DNA of 64,000 nucleotides from Bacteroidales bacterium (lineage in GTDB: Bacteria; Bacteroidota; Bacteroidia; Bacteroidales; WCHB1-69), in NCBI GenBank assembly GCA_016290295.1, contig JAEETJ010000004.1, positions 129,912 to 193,911 on the forward strand, given 5' to 3'. The notes beneath the pieces were generated by a model. That model was not told where the DNA came from. It saw only the letters and a list, made by a program, of their open reading frames with translations, and did not search any database. Both the position numbers and the translations under genes were made by a program. Positions 39,701 through 46,107 of the stretch are shown piece after piece; position 1 is the first letter of the stretch, and every line of letters begins with the position of its first letter.

Positions 39701-40829
39701 GAATAGTTCATCCACACCAACCGATCCTACGGTAACTACCCAAGCTGCTTCCGCTATCGCTCAGACTACCGCCACGTTGAACGGTGTTGTCAACAACCCC
39801 AGCAATGTGACCATCACTGCTCGCGGTTTCGAATGGAAAGCTGCAAGCGCTTCTACCTATACTGTGGTTAACCTGACTGGCACTGCCAACACGCTGACTC
39901 ACAACCTCACTGGTTTGACCGCCAACACGGCATACACCTACAAGGCATTCATCACCTTCAACGGTAACACTGTTTATGGCGCCGACGTGCCTTTCACTAC
40001 TTTGGAAGAAGGACAGCAGACATGCAATGTTCCCACCAACCTCACCGCTACCGCTACGGCATACAACACTGCTAACGTGACTTGGACCGCAGGCGGCAGT
40101 GAAACCGCTTGGAACCTGCAATACAAAGCCGCTTCCGCTACCAACTGGAGCAGTAGCATTGCCGTAACTGCTACCAACTACCAGCTCACCGGCCTGACTG
40201 CTGAAACTGCATATCAGGTACGTGTACAGGCTGTTTGCAGCAGTACCTCATCCAGCGACTGGGCTACTGCTAACTTCACCACTCCCGCTGAGCCCGTTGA
40301 GCCATGCGATGCTCCTACTGGTTTAACCGTTGGAAACATCACTGAAAATACCGCTACCGTTACCTGGACTCCTGGTGGCAACGAAACCGCATGGAACGTT
40401 CAGTACAAGTTGCAGAGTGCAAGCCAGTGGCAAGAAGCCAACGTACAGCAGCCCTCCTACGATATCGAAGGTCTGACCGCCAACAGCACCTACGACGTAC
40501 GTGTGAAAGCTATCTGCGCTGCCGACAACCAGAGCGACTTTGTTACCGGAACCTTCACCACGGAAGGTGTGGGTATCGACAATGTCACGCTGACCAACAG
40601 CATCAGCCTGATGCCGAACCCCGCTGACAACTACATCGAACTGAGCGTCAACAGCAATGTTGAAGTGAAGGAAGCTATCGTTTACAACGCCTTCGGCCAG
40701 ATGATCCAGACTGTACAACTCACTGAAAACCATGCCCGCATCGACCTCAGCAACATGGCTGCCGGTATGTATTTCGTGAGAGTGAACGGCGAGGGTGTGA
40801 CGGCTACGAAGAAGTTCATCAAGAAGTAA
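33711..40829 (+). CDS. Giant-family T9SS protein 3: FN3/CUB/anchor-J protein
   Basis: The 2372-residue protein has signal peptide MKKVLLFLLALMLGFSTLQL SA|Q. Order: an unnamed module called A here (24-199; IGTGTETTY, YSFVEQIYT), FN3 (201-290), the FN3-FN3-A-FN3 cassette (292-739), anchor-J (741-900), FN3 (904-997), CUB-like domain (1000-1115; MIIYDDGGPDGNYG, WDYMYVYDGVG, LTLVFHSDGS), FN3, anchor-J (1197-1369), two FN3, module B (1556-1749), FN3, anchor-J (1839-1999), three FN3-like units (2004-2285) and a T9SS type A sorting domain (2287-2372). All modules are non-catalytic binding folds. A filamentous or adhesive surface function is inferred. Confidence 0.9.
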   Translation: MKKVLLFLLALMLGFSTLQLSAQQTVEIGTGTETTYVTPYNSLWGYSFVEQIYTSAEIDMAGEILSISFNNSGSDQTNNITVYMKLVNRTSFSSTTDYETVTAADIVYTGSHTFSSGWSTITLDSPFDYDGVSNLMIAIHENTSGYSTRYFYYTSTTDAVITFHSDSYDPNPYDLGSYSGNKYTSSNRANIRMEIMPNGNNCYAPTSPLISDVDSYEATLSWTPREGQTAWEVYCGTGVIDLDQVTWTAVTDTFYTFTNLTPATNYTAYVRTNCGSEVSNPRQANFTTEATCASVPSNVLVSNITATSVDVSWTAGTDDSAWEVVVVPASAAPETGTPEQTSTQPYTFGGLQDNTQYKAYVRTDCGGGDHSYWSTGTSFTTYPFCSSPLNVNISQITGTSALVTWNPAAFGATNYTVEYTQDSLNWTMEVVDGTQFMISNLEPNTTYSVMVYSNCDISTADTVEKTFTTKCLVGGDLQIGEGTSTTSYYPTNSCYNYSYTQQIFLASEMNGAANINSIAVDVYSIASNSRQISIYLMHTTAASGDLLPTTNAQLVYSGTFNPVLGWNTFNFTTPFQYNGTSNLALIIIDATGSYNCSNYYNCHTASATLSHCEYQDNTPYSINNIPSGGYSDISSTRCNIIFGIDCDETVTCVRPNVYVTETSENSITLDWAPGYTESAWEIEYSDDNSNWTPVGSTTTHPYEVTGLNANTKYYFQVRSDCGAEQSDWSVASARTECGALTQLPYSEDFEDASTIYNTTQDNYILCWDRYASDPAHYVYIPSNSYAHSGTHFLDFHHTNSCFNIAIMPELDVTFNASDLMVSFYACRSGNTGSLEVGVMTDKEDPTTFETVSIIDLSAANTYEYVEQHISLEDYTGNGTYVAFRVSNAQSCGFYVDDVTLEERPNCMYPSAVTVDSVSDNSVTISWTAMGTATAWNIEYATSDFTPGEGTGTLIPSVTDNPYTIENLTPVTTYYIYIQSDCGSEWVGPITAIPGQYLMGSTGSDTLTTCGMIIYDDGGPDGNYGSYCDFTLVLYPENPNAVLYLSGTSNTENSWDYMYVYDGVGTSGTELAYYTGQNQTVDVMSQSGPLTLVFHSDGSVFYSGIAVTATCVSCYPPTNVTTSNPTLDGATVNWSGTGDSYVLFLNGDMTTGYPANDTTYTFTGLTSSTIYSVRVAAICNGDTSMLSSAATFATACDAITITVDNPWTEDFENYQGSGVQQFVCWDRPVTEVVDNGTAPFVYCEYGQAAHSGTNTAELKGTLNMLALPQFTNDLSELRISFWATGYSYTNTNVEVGYMTDVNDASTFVSVANAGTPGARGGSNGGNGNYMGPFSFGNVTVSNARIALRYTGPGSSSGWNVDDFIVEIAPDCQSPVKTSVTATNIGGHVATISWVDLDDTHTAWTVYYKETTGNDWITAPATDTTVTLTGLDPLTSYDVYVITDCGTPETNPDATHTIHFTTTVACPAPTGITLSNVSSDEATITWNGTASSYNVEFGEAGFTPGTGTADVASTESFTMSNLTPNTNYTIYLNSDCNDANDSLSTTVSFTFRTTQVPEQLPYTADFTAANEWVLNNGTCTNYWATGTVNATPSLFVTNNGTTPGYNESSTSVVSAEKLLNVGDNASVVISFDVYVGGEGTSSYSYDYLKVFFAPAENEYPATTSTPTYASYTYEPNAVNFQNYLSQTGCSYNPFKLSLTNDTLHVSVEMPNPYENPTASSNAKLVFLWRNDYSTSTQPGAIISNVNVAVNSCPMPSALTVDNITTNSADISWTSSDEVSAWVLEYQLAGDSSWTIVNVSTTPEYTLNNLSAASHYTVRVKSDCTSEESSYQTISFYTACDIITTLPYTENFDNISSGSESAFPTCWARPIQYSGYPYAVTAYQHSAPASLRFQSETTTPTTAVTPQFAEDIHNLQLNFWLKAESTTSSGTFEVGVMTDPNDVSTFVGVWTIQPTSTSWIEYTLNFDTTAVSGINKYIAFRQHSNSSVYYYWLDDVTIDLNSSSTPTDPTVTTQAASAIAQTTATLNGVVNNPSNVTITARGFEWKAASASTYTVVNLTGTANTLTHNLTGLTANTAYTYKAFITFNGNTVYGADVPFTTLEEGQQTCNVPTNLTATATAYNTANVTWTAGGSETAWNLQYKAASATNWSSSIAVTATNYQLTGLTAETAYQVRVQAVCSSTSSSDWATANFTTPAEPVEPCDAPTGLTVGNITENTATVTWTPGGNETAWNVQYKLQSASQWQEANVQQPSYDIEGLTANSTYDVRVKAICAADNQSDFVTGTFTTEGVGIDNVTLTNSISLMPNPADNYIELSVNSNVEVKEAIVYNAFGQMIQTVQLTENHARIDLSNMAAGMYFVRVNGEGVTATKKFIKK
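39715..40829 (+). repeat. Shared C-terminal tail, copy 1
   Basis: Encodes three FN3-like units plus the sorting domain and closely matches 53945-55053 at DNA level (for example 40320-40600 against 54540-54820). Part of it recurs at 63315-64000, and its first and last pieces recur at 45115-45665. Confidence 0.85.
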
Positions 40830-40930
40830 TTAAGAACTAAGAATTAAGAATTAAGAACTTAGGTCTTAGAGCTTAATTAGCATTGAAATTAAGAGTTAAG
40901 GGTGGAGACATTCTTAACTCTTAATTTTTT
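40827..40930. repeat. Shared 3' flank with TAAGAAY heptamers, copy 2
   Basis: A near-identical partner of 33165-33290, starting in the same position relative to the stop codon. Confidence 0.85.
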
Positions 40931-40955
40931 TCTGAACTTGTGGAAGCGATATAAC

Positions 40956-41048
40956 GGGGAGTGCTTCGCAGGGGAGTCTCGCTGCGCTCGAGGGGAGTGG
41001 ACTTCGTCCAAAGGGGAGTCTCACACTACGTGCTCGAGGGGAGTTTTT
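40956..41048 (+). repeat. Mini-hairpin/GGGGAG ladder, copy C
   Basis: GGGGAGT linkers at 40956, 40971, 40992, 41013 and 41038 (spacing 15, 21, 21, 25). The ATGC-TTC-GCAT unit of copies A and B is missing. The last hairpin has triloop TAC instead of TGC. Confidence 0.85.
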
Positions 41049-41076
41049 CTTGACGCCTTAACGCCTAACCGAAAAA

Positions 41077-41109
41077 GTAGAGACGCAAAATTTGCGTCTC
41101 TACTTTTTT
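41077..41109 (+). terminator. GTAGAGACG-family palindrome acting as terminator of the 33711 gene
   Basis: A 27-bp palindrome with 13-bp arms (GTAGAGACGCAAA) is followed by six T. Confidence 0.85.
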
Positions 41110-41161
41110 AAAAAAAATTGACTAATTTGCTAATTAACTAATTTGCTAATTGAAAAAAATG

Positions 41162-41169
41162 TATCTTTG
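41162..41169 (+). promoter_or_regulatory. -7 promoter element of the 41196 gene
   Basis: TATCTTTG, 27 nt upstream of the ATG. It is preceded by an 8-bp CTAATTTG/CTAATTAA tandem repeat (41122-41152). Confidence 0.55.
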
Positions 41170-41195
41170 CAAATCTATTCTATAAACATTCACCT

Positions 41196-44100
41196 ATGAA
41201 AAAAATTTTATTTATTCTTGCGTTGGTGACAAGCCTTTTTGTTTTAAATGTACAAGCCCAAGTTCCGATTTTCAGTGAAGGCTTTGAAACAGGGGTTATT
41301 CCTTCTGGATGGACCAATATTGATGCCAACAACGATGGAGATACGTGGACTATATATGGTCAAGGCCATCTCAACGATTATGATGGTTATTCCATAATTT
41401 CCTCCTCCCAAGGCAGGACACCCGACAACTGGCTGGTTACCCCTGCCATCACACTGGGCACATCCAGTTCTCTGTCGTTTTGGAGAATGAGAGGCTTTAT
41501 GTACAATTCCGAACATTATGGAGTATATATTTCCACCACCTCGGCAAGCGACCCTTCGGCATTTACCCTACTATATGAAGAAACTCCAGATAGATTCTGG
41601 GGAGAAGTTACAGTGAATTTGAACAACTACGATAATGAAACGGTCTATATCGCTTTCCGCCACTTTAACTGCACCAACCAGTTTGGCATCATGCTCGACG
41701 ACATCCTCGTTACTTCCACCATGGCATCTTCTGTCATCACGGTGGAGCCCAGCACACTGCAATTTGTTGATGTGCCGGCAGGAACACCTTCGGCAGGGCA
41801 ATTGGTGACGATCAACGGTTTCAACCTCACAGGTGCGATTAACGTCTCGGTGAATTCCCCGTTTGAAATCTCTACCGACAATGTCAACTACTCCCAAACT
41901 GTCACCATGCAGGCCACCGACCATGACTTGTATGTCCGTTATTTTCCCAATATTTCCGGGGTGGACAGCGACATGGTAAGTATCACCAGCGGTACAGCCA
42001 GTGCCACTGTGGCCCTCTTTGGAAACTGCATTGCCTGCGACTACCCCTCTGAACTTTCTGTATCTACCGTAACGAGCACCTCGGCCGTTGTAAGCTGGGG
42101 CGGCAGTGCTGACTTTTACAACATTTATTACAAAGCAGCTTCCGACACTGGCTGGACGGCAATCGAATACATACTCGCCGAAGATACCAGCGGATACACC
42201 CTCGACGAGCTGACCCCTTCTACCAGCTACACTTGTTATGTAGCCGCAGTGTGTGGCGACGGCAGCACCATAAACAGCATCGGAACAAGCAGCTTTACCA
42301 CCAGTTGCAGCGCCTACACAGCCCCCTACACACAGAATTTTGACAATAGCAGTCTTCCGCAATGCTGGAACCGCAATAACGGATGGGCCAGTGAGGTGTT
42401 TGCCGGCGCAGGTCTCATTCCCGCCACAAGCGGTTGGAAATTTACTAACACGCATGTATTCGGAGAACACCACGCCTGTCTAAACATCTGTAATACCAAT
42501 TGCAACAAGTGGTTAGTGACCCCACCCATTGACTTGAGCGGACTCGCTAATCCCGCACTGATCTTCGAAATAGCACTCACAACTTGGAACAATGCAGGGG
42601 CAATTACGCCTAACAGCCAGCCTGATGACAAGTTCATGGTGATTATCTCCACTGATGACGGCGCCAGCTGGAGTGCCGCCAACGCCACAGTATGGAGCAA
42701 CGACGGCAACGGCGACTATGTCTATGACCAGATTCCCACCGCCGGACAGGAAATCACCATCCCCCTTGACAACTATGTCAACCAAACGGTAAGAATTGCC
42801 TTCTACGGTGAATCCACAGTAACCAACGGCGACAACGACCTGCACATCGACAATGTGATGATATATGACGCCAACTCATGTACCAAGCCGACAGGCCTGA
42901 CGGTCACCAATGTTTCCAGCAATTCTGTCACGTTGTCGTGGACAGAAAATGGCACCGCCACCGCCTGGAACATCGAGTACGGTCCCACCGGCTATCAGCA
43001 GGGCTCCAGTGCAGCCACTACGGTACAGGCTGACACCATTCCCTTCACCATCAACAATCTGTCCGCCACCTCCTACGACTTCTACGTTCAGGCAAATTGT
43101 GGAGATGAGCAAAGCCTATGGGTAGGTCCGATCTCCGCCTATCCTGGCAGCTATAACATGGGGCTCTTAGGCAGTGATACCCTGACCACCTGCGACCTGA
43201 TTGTATACGACAACGGCGGCTTCAATGATAACTATACGGCTTACTGCGATTACACCCTTGTGCTTTTCCCTGAAGTTAGCGGAAATTCCGTTGCCGTTTC
43301 CGGCAACTTCCATACGGAAACCTGCTGCGACTATCTCCGTCTCTATGACGGTATTGGCACCAACGGAACAATGCTTGGCGACTACAAGGGTACTGGTACC
43401 ATTCCCACCATGGTCGCTTCCTCTGGTCCAATGACCATCGTCTTTCATTCTGACGGAGGTTTGCAATACGAAGGATTCGAATTAAACGTTTCATGTGTAT
43501 CCTGTACACCTCCCATCAACCTGACCGCCTCCAATATCAGCAATACTTCAGCAGAACTCAACTGGACGGGATCATCCTCCCTCTACACGGTAGAATACAA
43601 GGCTGAAAATGAAACAGCTTGGACTACGGAAACCACCTCTGACACCACTCTTCTCCTCTCCAACCTGCAAGACTATACCGTTTACACCGTAAATGTTTAC
43701 AGTGACTGCAGCGGCACATTGTCTCCTGCCGCCACCACCACCTTCACCACCATGATGACTTCTGTTGACATACCATTCAGCACAAATTTCAGCAACCCAA
43801 CGGAATGGGCATTCAATAATGGCAATTGCAGCAATCGCTGGACCATCAGAGCGGTAAGTGACACCGCCAATGCCCTGTTTGTCACCACCAACAATAACAC
43901 TCCCGGTTATAACACCAGCTCCGTCTCGGTGGTCTCCGCTGAGAAGCTGTTCACTATCGGAACGACTGAGGAATTGGAAATCAGTTTCGATGTACAAATA
44001 GGTGGTGATGAAGACTTCGACTACCTGAAGGTGTTCCTTGCCCCTGTTGACGAGACCTATCCTGCTTCCACCAGCCTCACCACCTCCTATGCCAGTGCGA

Positions 44101-45665
44101 CCTTCAACACATACGCCGTCAACTTCACCGACTATCTGCAGTATTCCGGCTATACATCATTACCTTACAAATTCAACCTCACCAATGGCAACACCGTTCA
44201 TGTGACGGTAGTAATGCCCAATCCCAACACCAACCCGGACGGCAACTCCACCGCAAAGCTGGTTTTCTTATGGAGGAATGACCATAACAGTGGTGTGCAG
44301 CCAGGAGCTATTGTCCGCAATGTTTCCATCGCGCCATTGGCCTGCCCTGCTCCCACCAACCTCAGCGTTATGAATATCACCGGCTCAAGTGCCGACATTT
44401 CATGGGACGCCGCCAGCACTGAGGAAAACTGGATTTTAGAATACAGAGCAAGCGGAGATACCACCTGGACATCTGTTCAAGTGAGCAACACCCCGACCTA
44501 CAGCCTTAGCGGCCTGACTGTCGGAATCCCCTATCAGATACGCGTGCAGACGGTCTGCGATGTTAACGTGCAATCCTTGTGGATTTCAACGATGTTCACC
44601 ACTTTCTGCGATGCTGTCACCACCTTCCCCTTCACCGAAGATTTCGAGCACAACGGCCTCATGCCCGACTGCTGGTCACAAGAATATGTCTATAACAACG
44701 TAAACTGGGCATTCCAAGCTGGTGGTCACAACAACGGATATATCCACAATGCCCATAGCGGTTCTTACAATGCTTTCTTTTTCGCCGAAAGTGAAGATGG
44801 TCTGACCACCCGTTTGGTCACCCCCATATTGGACCTTAGCGGCATGACGGAAGCATACGTCACCCTGTGGTATGCCCAGCAGGTATGGGGCAACAACCAA
44901 GATCAGCTGTATGTTTATTACCGTAGCAATCCCAACGACCCGTGGCAAATGCTGACCCTCTACTATGGAACTATCAACACATGGACAAAGGACTCTCTTG
45001 ACCTACCCAACCTGTCGGCCACCTACCAGCTTGCGTTTGTAGGTATAGCCAACCACGGCTACGGCGTTTTGCTGGATGACATCACCATTGACGGCAGCAA
45101 TACTCCTCCCGTAGTCACCGATCCAACCGTGTTAACCATCTCACCCAGCAATGTGACCCAGACCACCGCCATCCTGAATGCCACCATCAACAACCCCGAC
45201 AATGTAGCCATTACCGACAAGGGTTTCGAATGGAAGCCGGCCAATGGCAGCACCTATACACAGATTGCCGGCACTGGCTCCGGTAATACTTTCACCGCAT
45301 CGCTCAGCAATCTCACTGCCAACACGGAATACAGCTTCAAGGCATTTATCACGTATGAAGGCGGAACCGTTTATGGCGATGAGATAAGCTTCACCACTTC
45401 TGCTGTGGGTATCGACAACATCACGCTGGCCAACAGCATCAGCCTGATGCCGAACCCCGCTGACAACTTTATCGAACTGAGCGTCAACAGCAATGTAGAT
45501 GTGAAGGAAGCTATCGTTTACAACGCCTTCGGCCAGATGATCCAGACCGTACAGCTCACTGAGAACCATGCCCGCATCGACCTGAGCAACATGGCCTCCG
45601 GTATGTATTTCGTGAGAGTGAACGGCGACAATGTGATGGCGACGAAGAAATTTATCAAACGTTAA
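41196..45665 (+). CDS. Giant-family T9SS protein 4: cleaved-adhesin/CUB/FN3 protein
   Basis: The 1489-residue protein has signal peptide MKKILFILALVTSLFVLNVQ A|Q. Order: cleaved-adhesin domain (24-180; EGFETGVIPSGW, TPDNWLVTPAI, VYIAFRHFN), Ig-like (183-278), FN3 (279-372), a larger anchor-J-like domain (373-564), FN3 (564-657), CUB-like domain (658-770; LIVYDNGGFNDNY, CDYLRLYDGIGTNG, MTIVFHSDGG), FN3 (771-853), module B (855-1049), FN3 (1050-1139), anchor-J (1140-1305), FN3-like (1307-1402) and a T9SS type A sorting domain (1404-1489). It lacks the FN3-FN3-A-FN3 cassette of genes 3, 5 and 6. A surface-exposed binding role is inferred. Confidence 0.9.
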   Translation: MKKILFILALVTSLFVLNVQAQVPIFSEGFETGVIPSGWTNIDANNDGDTWTIYGQGHLNDYDGYSIISSSQGRTPDNWLVTPAITLGTSSSLSFWRMRGFMYNSEHYGVYISTTSASDPSAFTLLYEETPDRFWGEVTVNLNNYDNETVYIAFRHFNCTNQFGIMLDDILVTSTMASSVITVEPSTLQFVDVPAGTPSAGQLVTINGFNLTGAINVSVNSPFEISTDNVNYSQTVTMQATDHDLYVRYFPNISGVDSDMVSITSGTASATVALFGNCIACDYPSELSVSTVTSTSAVVSWGGSADFYNIYYKAASDTGWTAIEYILAEDTSGYTLDELTPSTSYTCYVAAVCGDGSTINSIGTSSFTTSCSAYTAPYTQNFDNSSLPQCWNRNNGWASEVFAGAGLIPATSGWKFTNTHVFGEHHACLNICNTNCNKWLVTPPIDLSGLANPALIFEIALTTWNNAGAITPNSQPDDKFMVIISTDDGASWSAANATVWSNDGNGDYVYDQIPTAGQEITIPLDNYVNQTVRIAFYGESTVTNGDNDLHIDNVMIYDANSCTKPTGLTVTNVSSNSVTLSWTENGTATAWNIEYGPTGYQQGSSAATTVQADTIPFTINNLSATSYDFYVQANCGDEQSLWVGPISAYPGSYNMGLLGSDTLTTCDLIVYDNGGFNDNYTAYCDYTLVLFPEVSGNSVAVSGNFHTETCCDYLRLYDGIGTNGTMLGDYKGTGTIPTMVASSGPMTIVFHSDGGLQYEGFELNVSCVSCTPPINLTASNISNTSAELNWTGSSSLYTVEYKAENETAWTTETTSDTTLLLSNLQDYTVYTVNVYSDCSGTLSPAATTTFTTMMTSVDIPFSTNFSNPTEWAFNNGNCSNRWTIRAVSDTANALFVTTNNNTPGYNTSSVSVVSAEKLFTIGTTEELEISFDVQIGGDEDFDYLKVFLAPVDETYPASTSLTTSYASATFNTYAVNFTDYLQYSGYTSLPYKFNLTNGNTVHVTVVMPNPNTNPDGNSTAKLVFLWRNDHNSGVQPGAIVRNVSIAPLACPAPTNLSVMNITGSSADISWDAASTEENWILEYRASGDTTWTSVQVSNTPTYSLSGLTVGIPYQIRVQTVCDVNVQSLWISTMFTTFCDAVTTFPFTEDFEHNGLMPDCWSQEYVYNNVNWAFQAGGHNNGYIHNAHSGSYNAFFFAESEDGLTTRLVTPILDLSGMTEAYVTLWYAQQVWGNNQDQLYVYYRSNPNDPWQMLTLYYGTINTWTKDSLDLPNLSATYQLAFVGIANHGYGVLLDDITIDGSNTPPVVTDPTVLTISPSNVTQTTAILNATINNPDNVAITDKGFEWKPANGSTYTQIAGTGSGNTFTASLSNLTANTEYSFKAFITYEGGTVYGDEISFTTSAVGIDNITLANSISLMPNPADNFIELSVNSNVDVKEAIVYNAFGQMIQTVQLTENHARIDLSNMASGMYFVRVNGDNVMATKKFIKR

Positions 45666-45668
45666 GAC

Positions 45669-45759
45669 GGGGAGTGCTTCGCAGGGGGGAGTCTCGCTAT
45701 GCTCGAGGGGAGTGGACTTCGTCCAAAGGGGAGTTTCGCACTTCGTGCTCAAGGGGAGA
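45669..45759 (+). repeat. Mini-hairpin/GGGGAG ladder, copy D
   Basis: It begins 4 nt after the stop codon. GGGGAG linkers are at 45669, 45686, 45707, 45728 and 45753 (spacing 17, 21, 21, 25). The last hairpin is GCAC-TTC-GTGC, so its triloop differs from copies A (TGC) and C (TAC) while the stem is kept. Confidence 0.85.
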
Positions 45760-45790
45760 TTTTAATGTGCTAATGTGCCAATTGAATAAA

Positions 45791-45880
45791 TTGACAATTG
45801 ACAGTTGACAATTTGAATTTTGAATTCTGAATTCTGAACTCTGAATTTCTGACCACTGACCACTGACCCCTAATCACTAA
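45791..45880. repeat. Heptamer-repeat spacer
   Basis: Successive 7-bp units of changing sequence: TTGACAA/TTGACAG, then AATTCTG/AACTCTG, then ACCACTG and CTAATCA-like units. No ORF is present. Confidence 0.8.
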
Positions 45881-45923
45881 AACAGGGTTATCAACAATCA
45901 ATTGTTGATAACCCTGTTTTTTT
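45881..45923 (+). terminator. Terminator of the 41196 gene
   Basis: A perfect 17-bp stem (AACAGGGTTATCAACAA) with loop TCAA, followed by a T-run. It is the longest uninterrupted stem in the window apart from the palindromes. Confidence 0.92.
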
Positions 45924-45959
45924 ATTGTATTTTTTTGTCAAAGCATTTGATTTTTTCAT

Positions 45960-45967
45960 TAGGTTTG
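45960..45967 (+). promoter_or_regulatory. -7 promoter element of the 46108 gene
   Basis: TAGGTTTG with TTTTG 22 nt upstream (45933-45937). Both elements are conserved at the duplicated copy before the 55370 gene. The leader is about 140 nt. Confidence 0.5.
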
Positions 45968-46107
45968 TAGTTCGAAATTCAAAATATTCCGCAATGTTTA
46001 AACAAAAAACTTCAAAATACATTTAACACCTTATTTATCAAATATTTACATTTACCAAATCCAACAGAAAAAAAACACAATTTAGTATTAACAAAAATAA
46101 AAACATC

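Larger units (their letters stand above)
45838..46107 (+). repeat. Duplicated terminator-promoter-leader module, copy 1
   Basis: This block up to the ATG of the 46108 gene is homologous to 55111-55369 before the 55370 gene. Both have a CTGACCACTGACC tract, a long hairpin terminator, TTTTG...TAGGTTTG and an AT-rich leader ending AGTATTAACAAAAATAAAAA. Confidence 0.85.

Noticed and set aside
41571..42473. 300-codon open frame on the minus strand opposite the 41196 gene
   Set aside because: It is fully contained in a domain-bearing gene on the other strand, lacks recognisable motifs, and similar antisense frames occur throughout these Thr/Ser/Asn-rich genes.
27943..45759. GGGGAG ladders considered as CRISPR arrays
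   Set aside because: The repeated part is only about 7 nt, the intervening 14-18 nt are the same in all copies and are themselves hairpins, and no cas gene is present.
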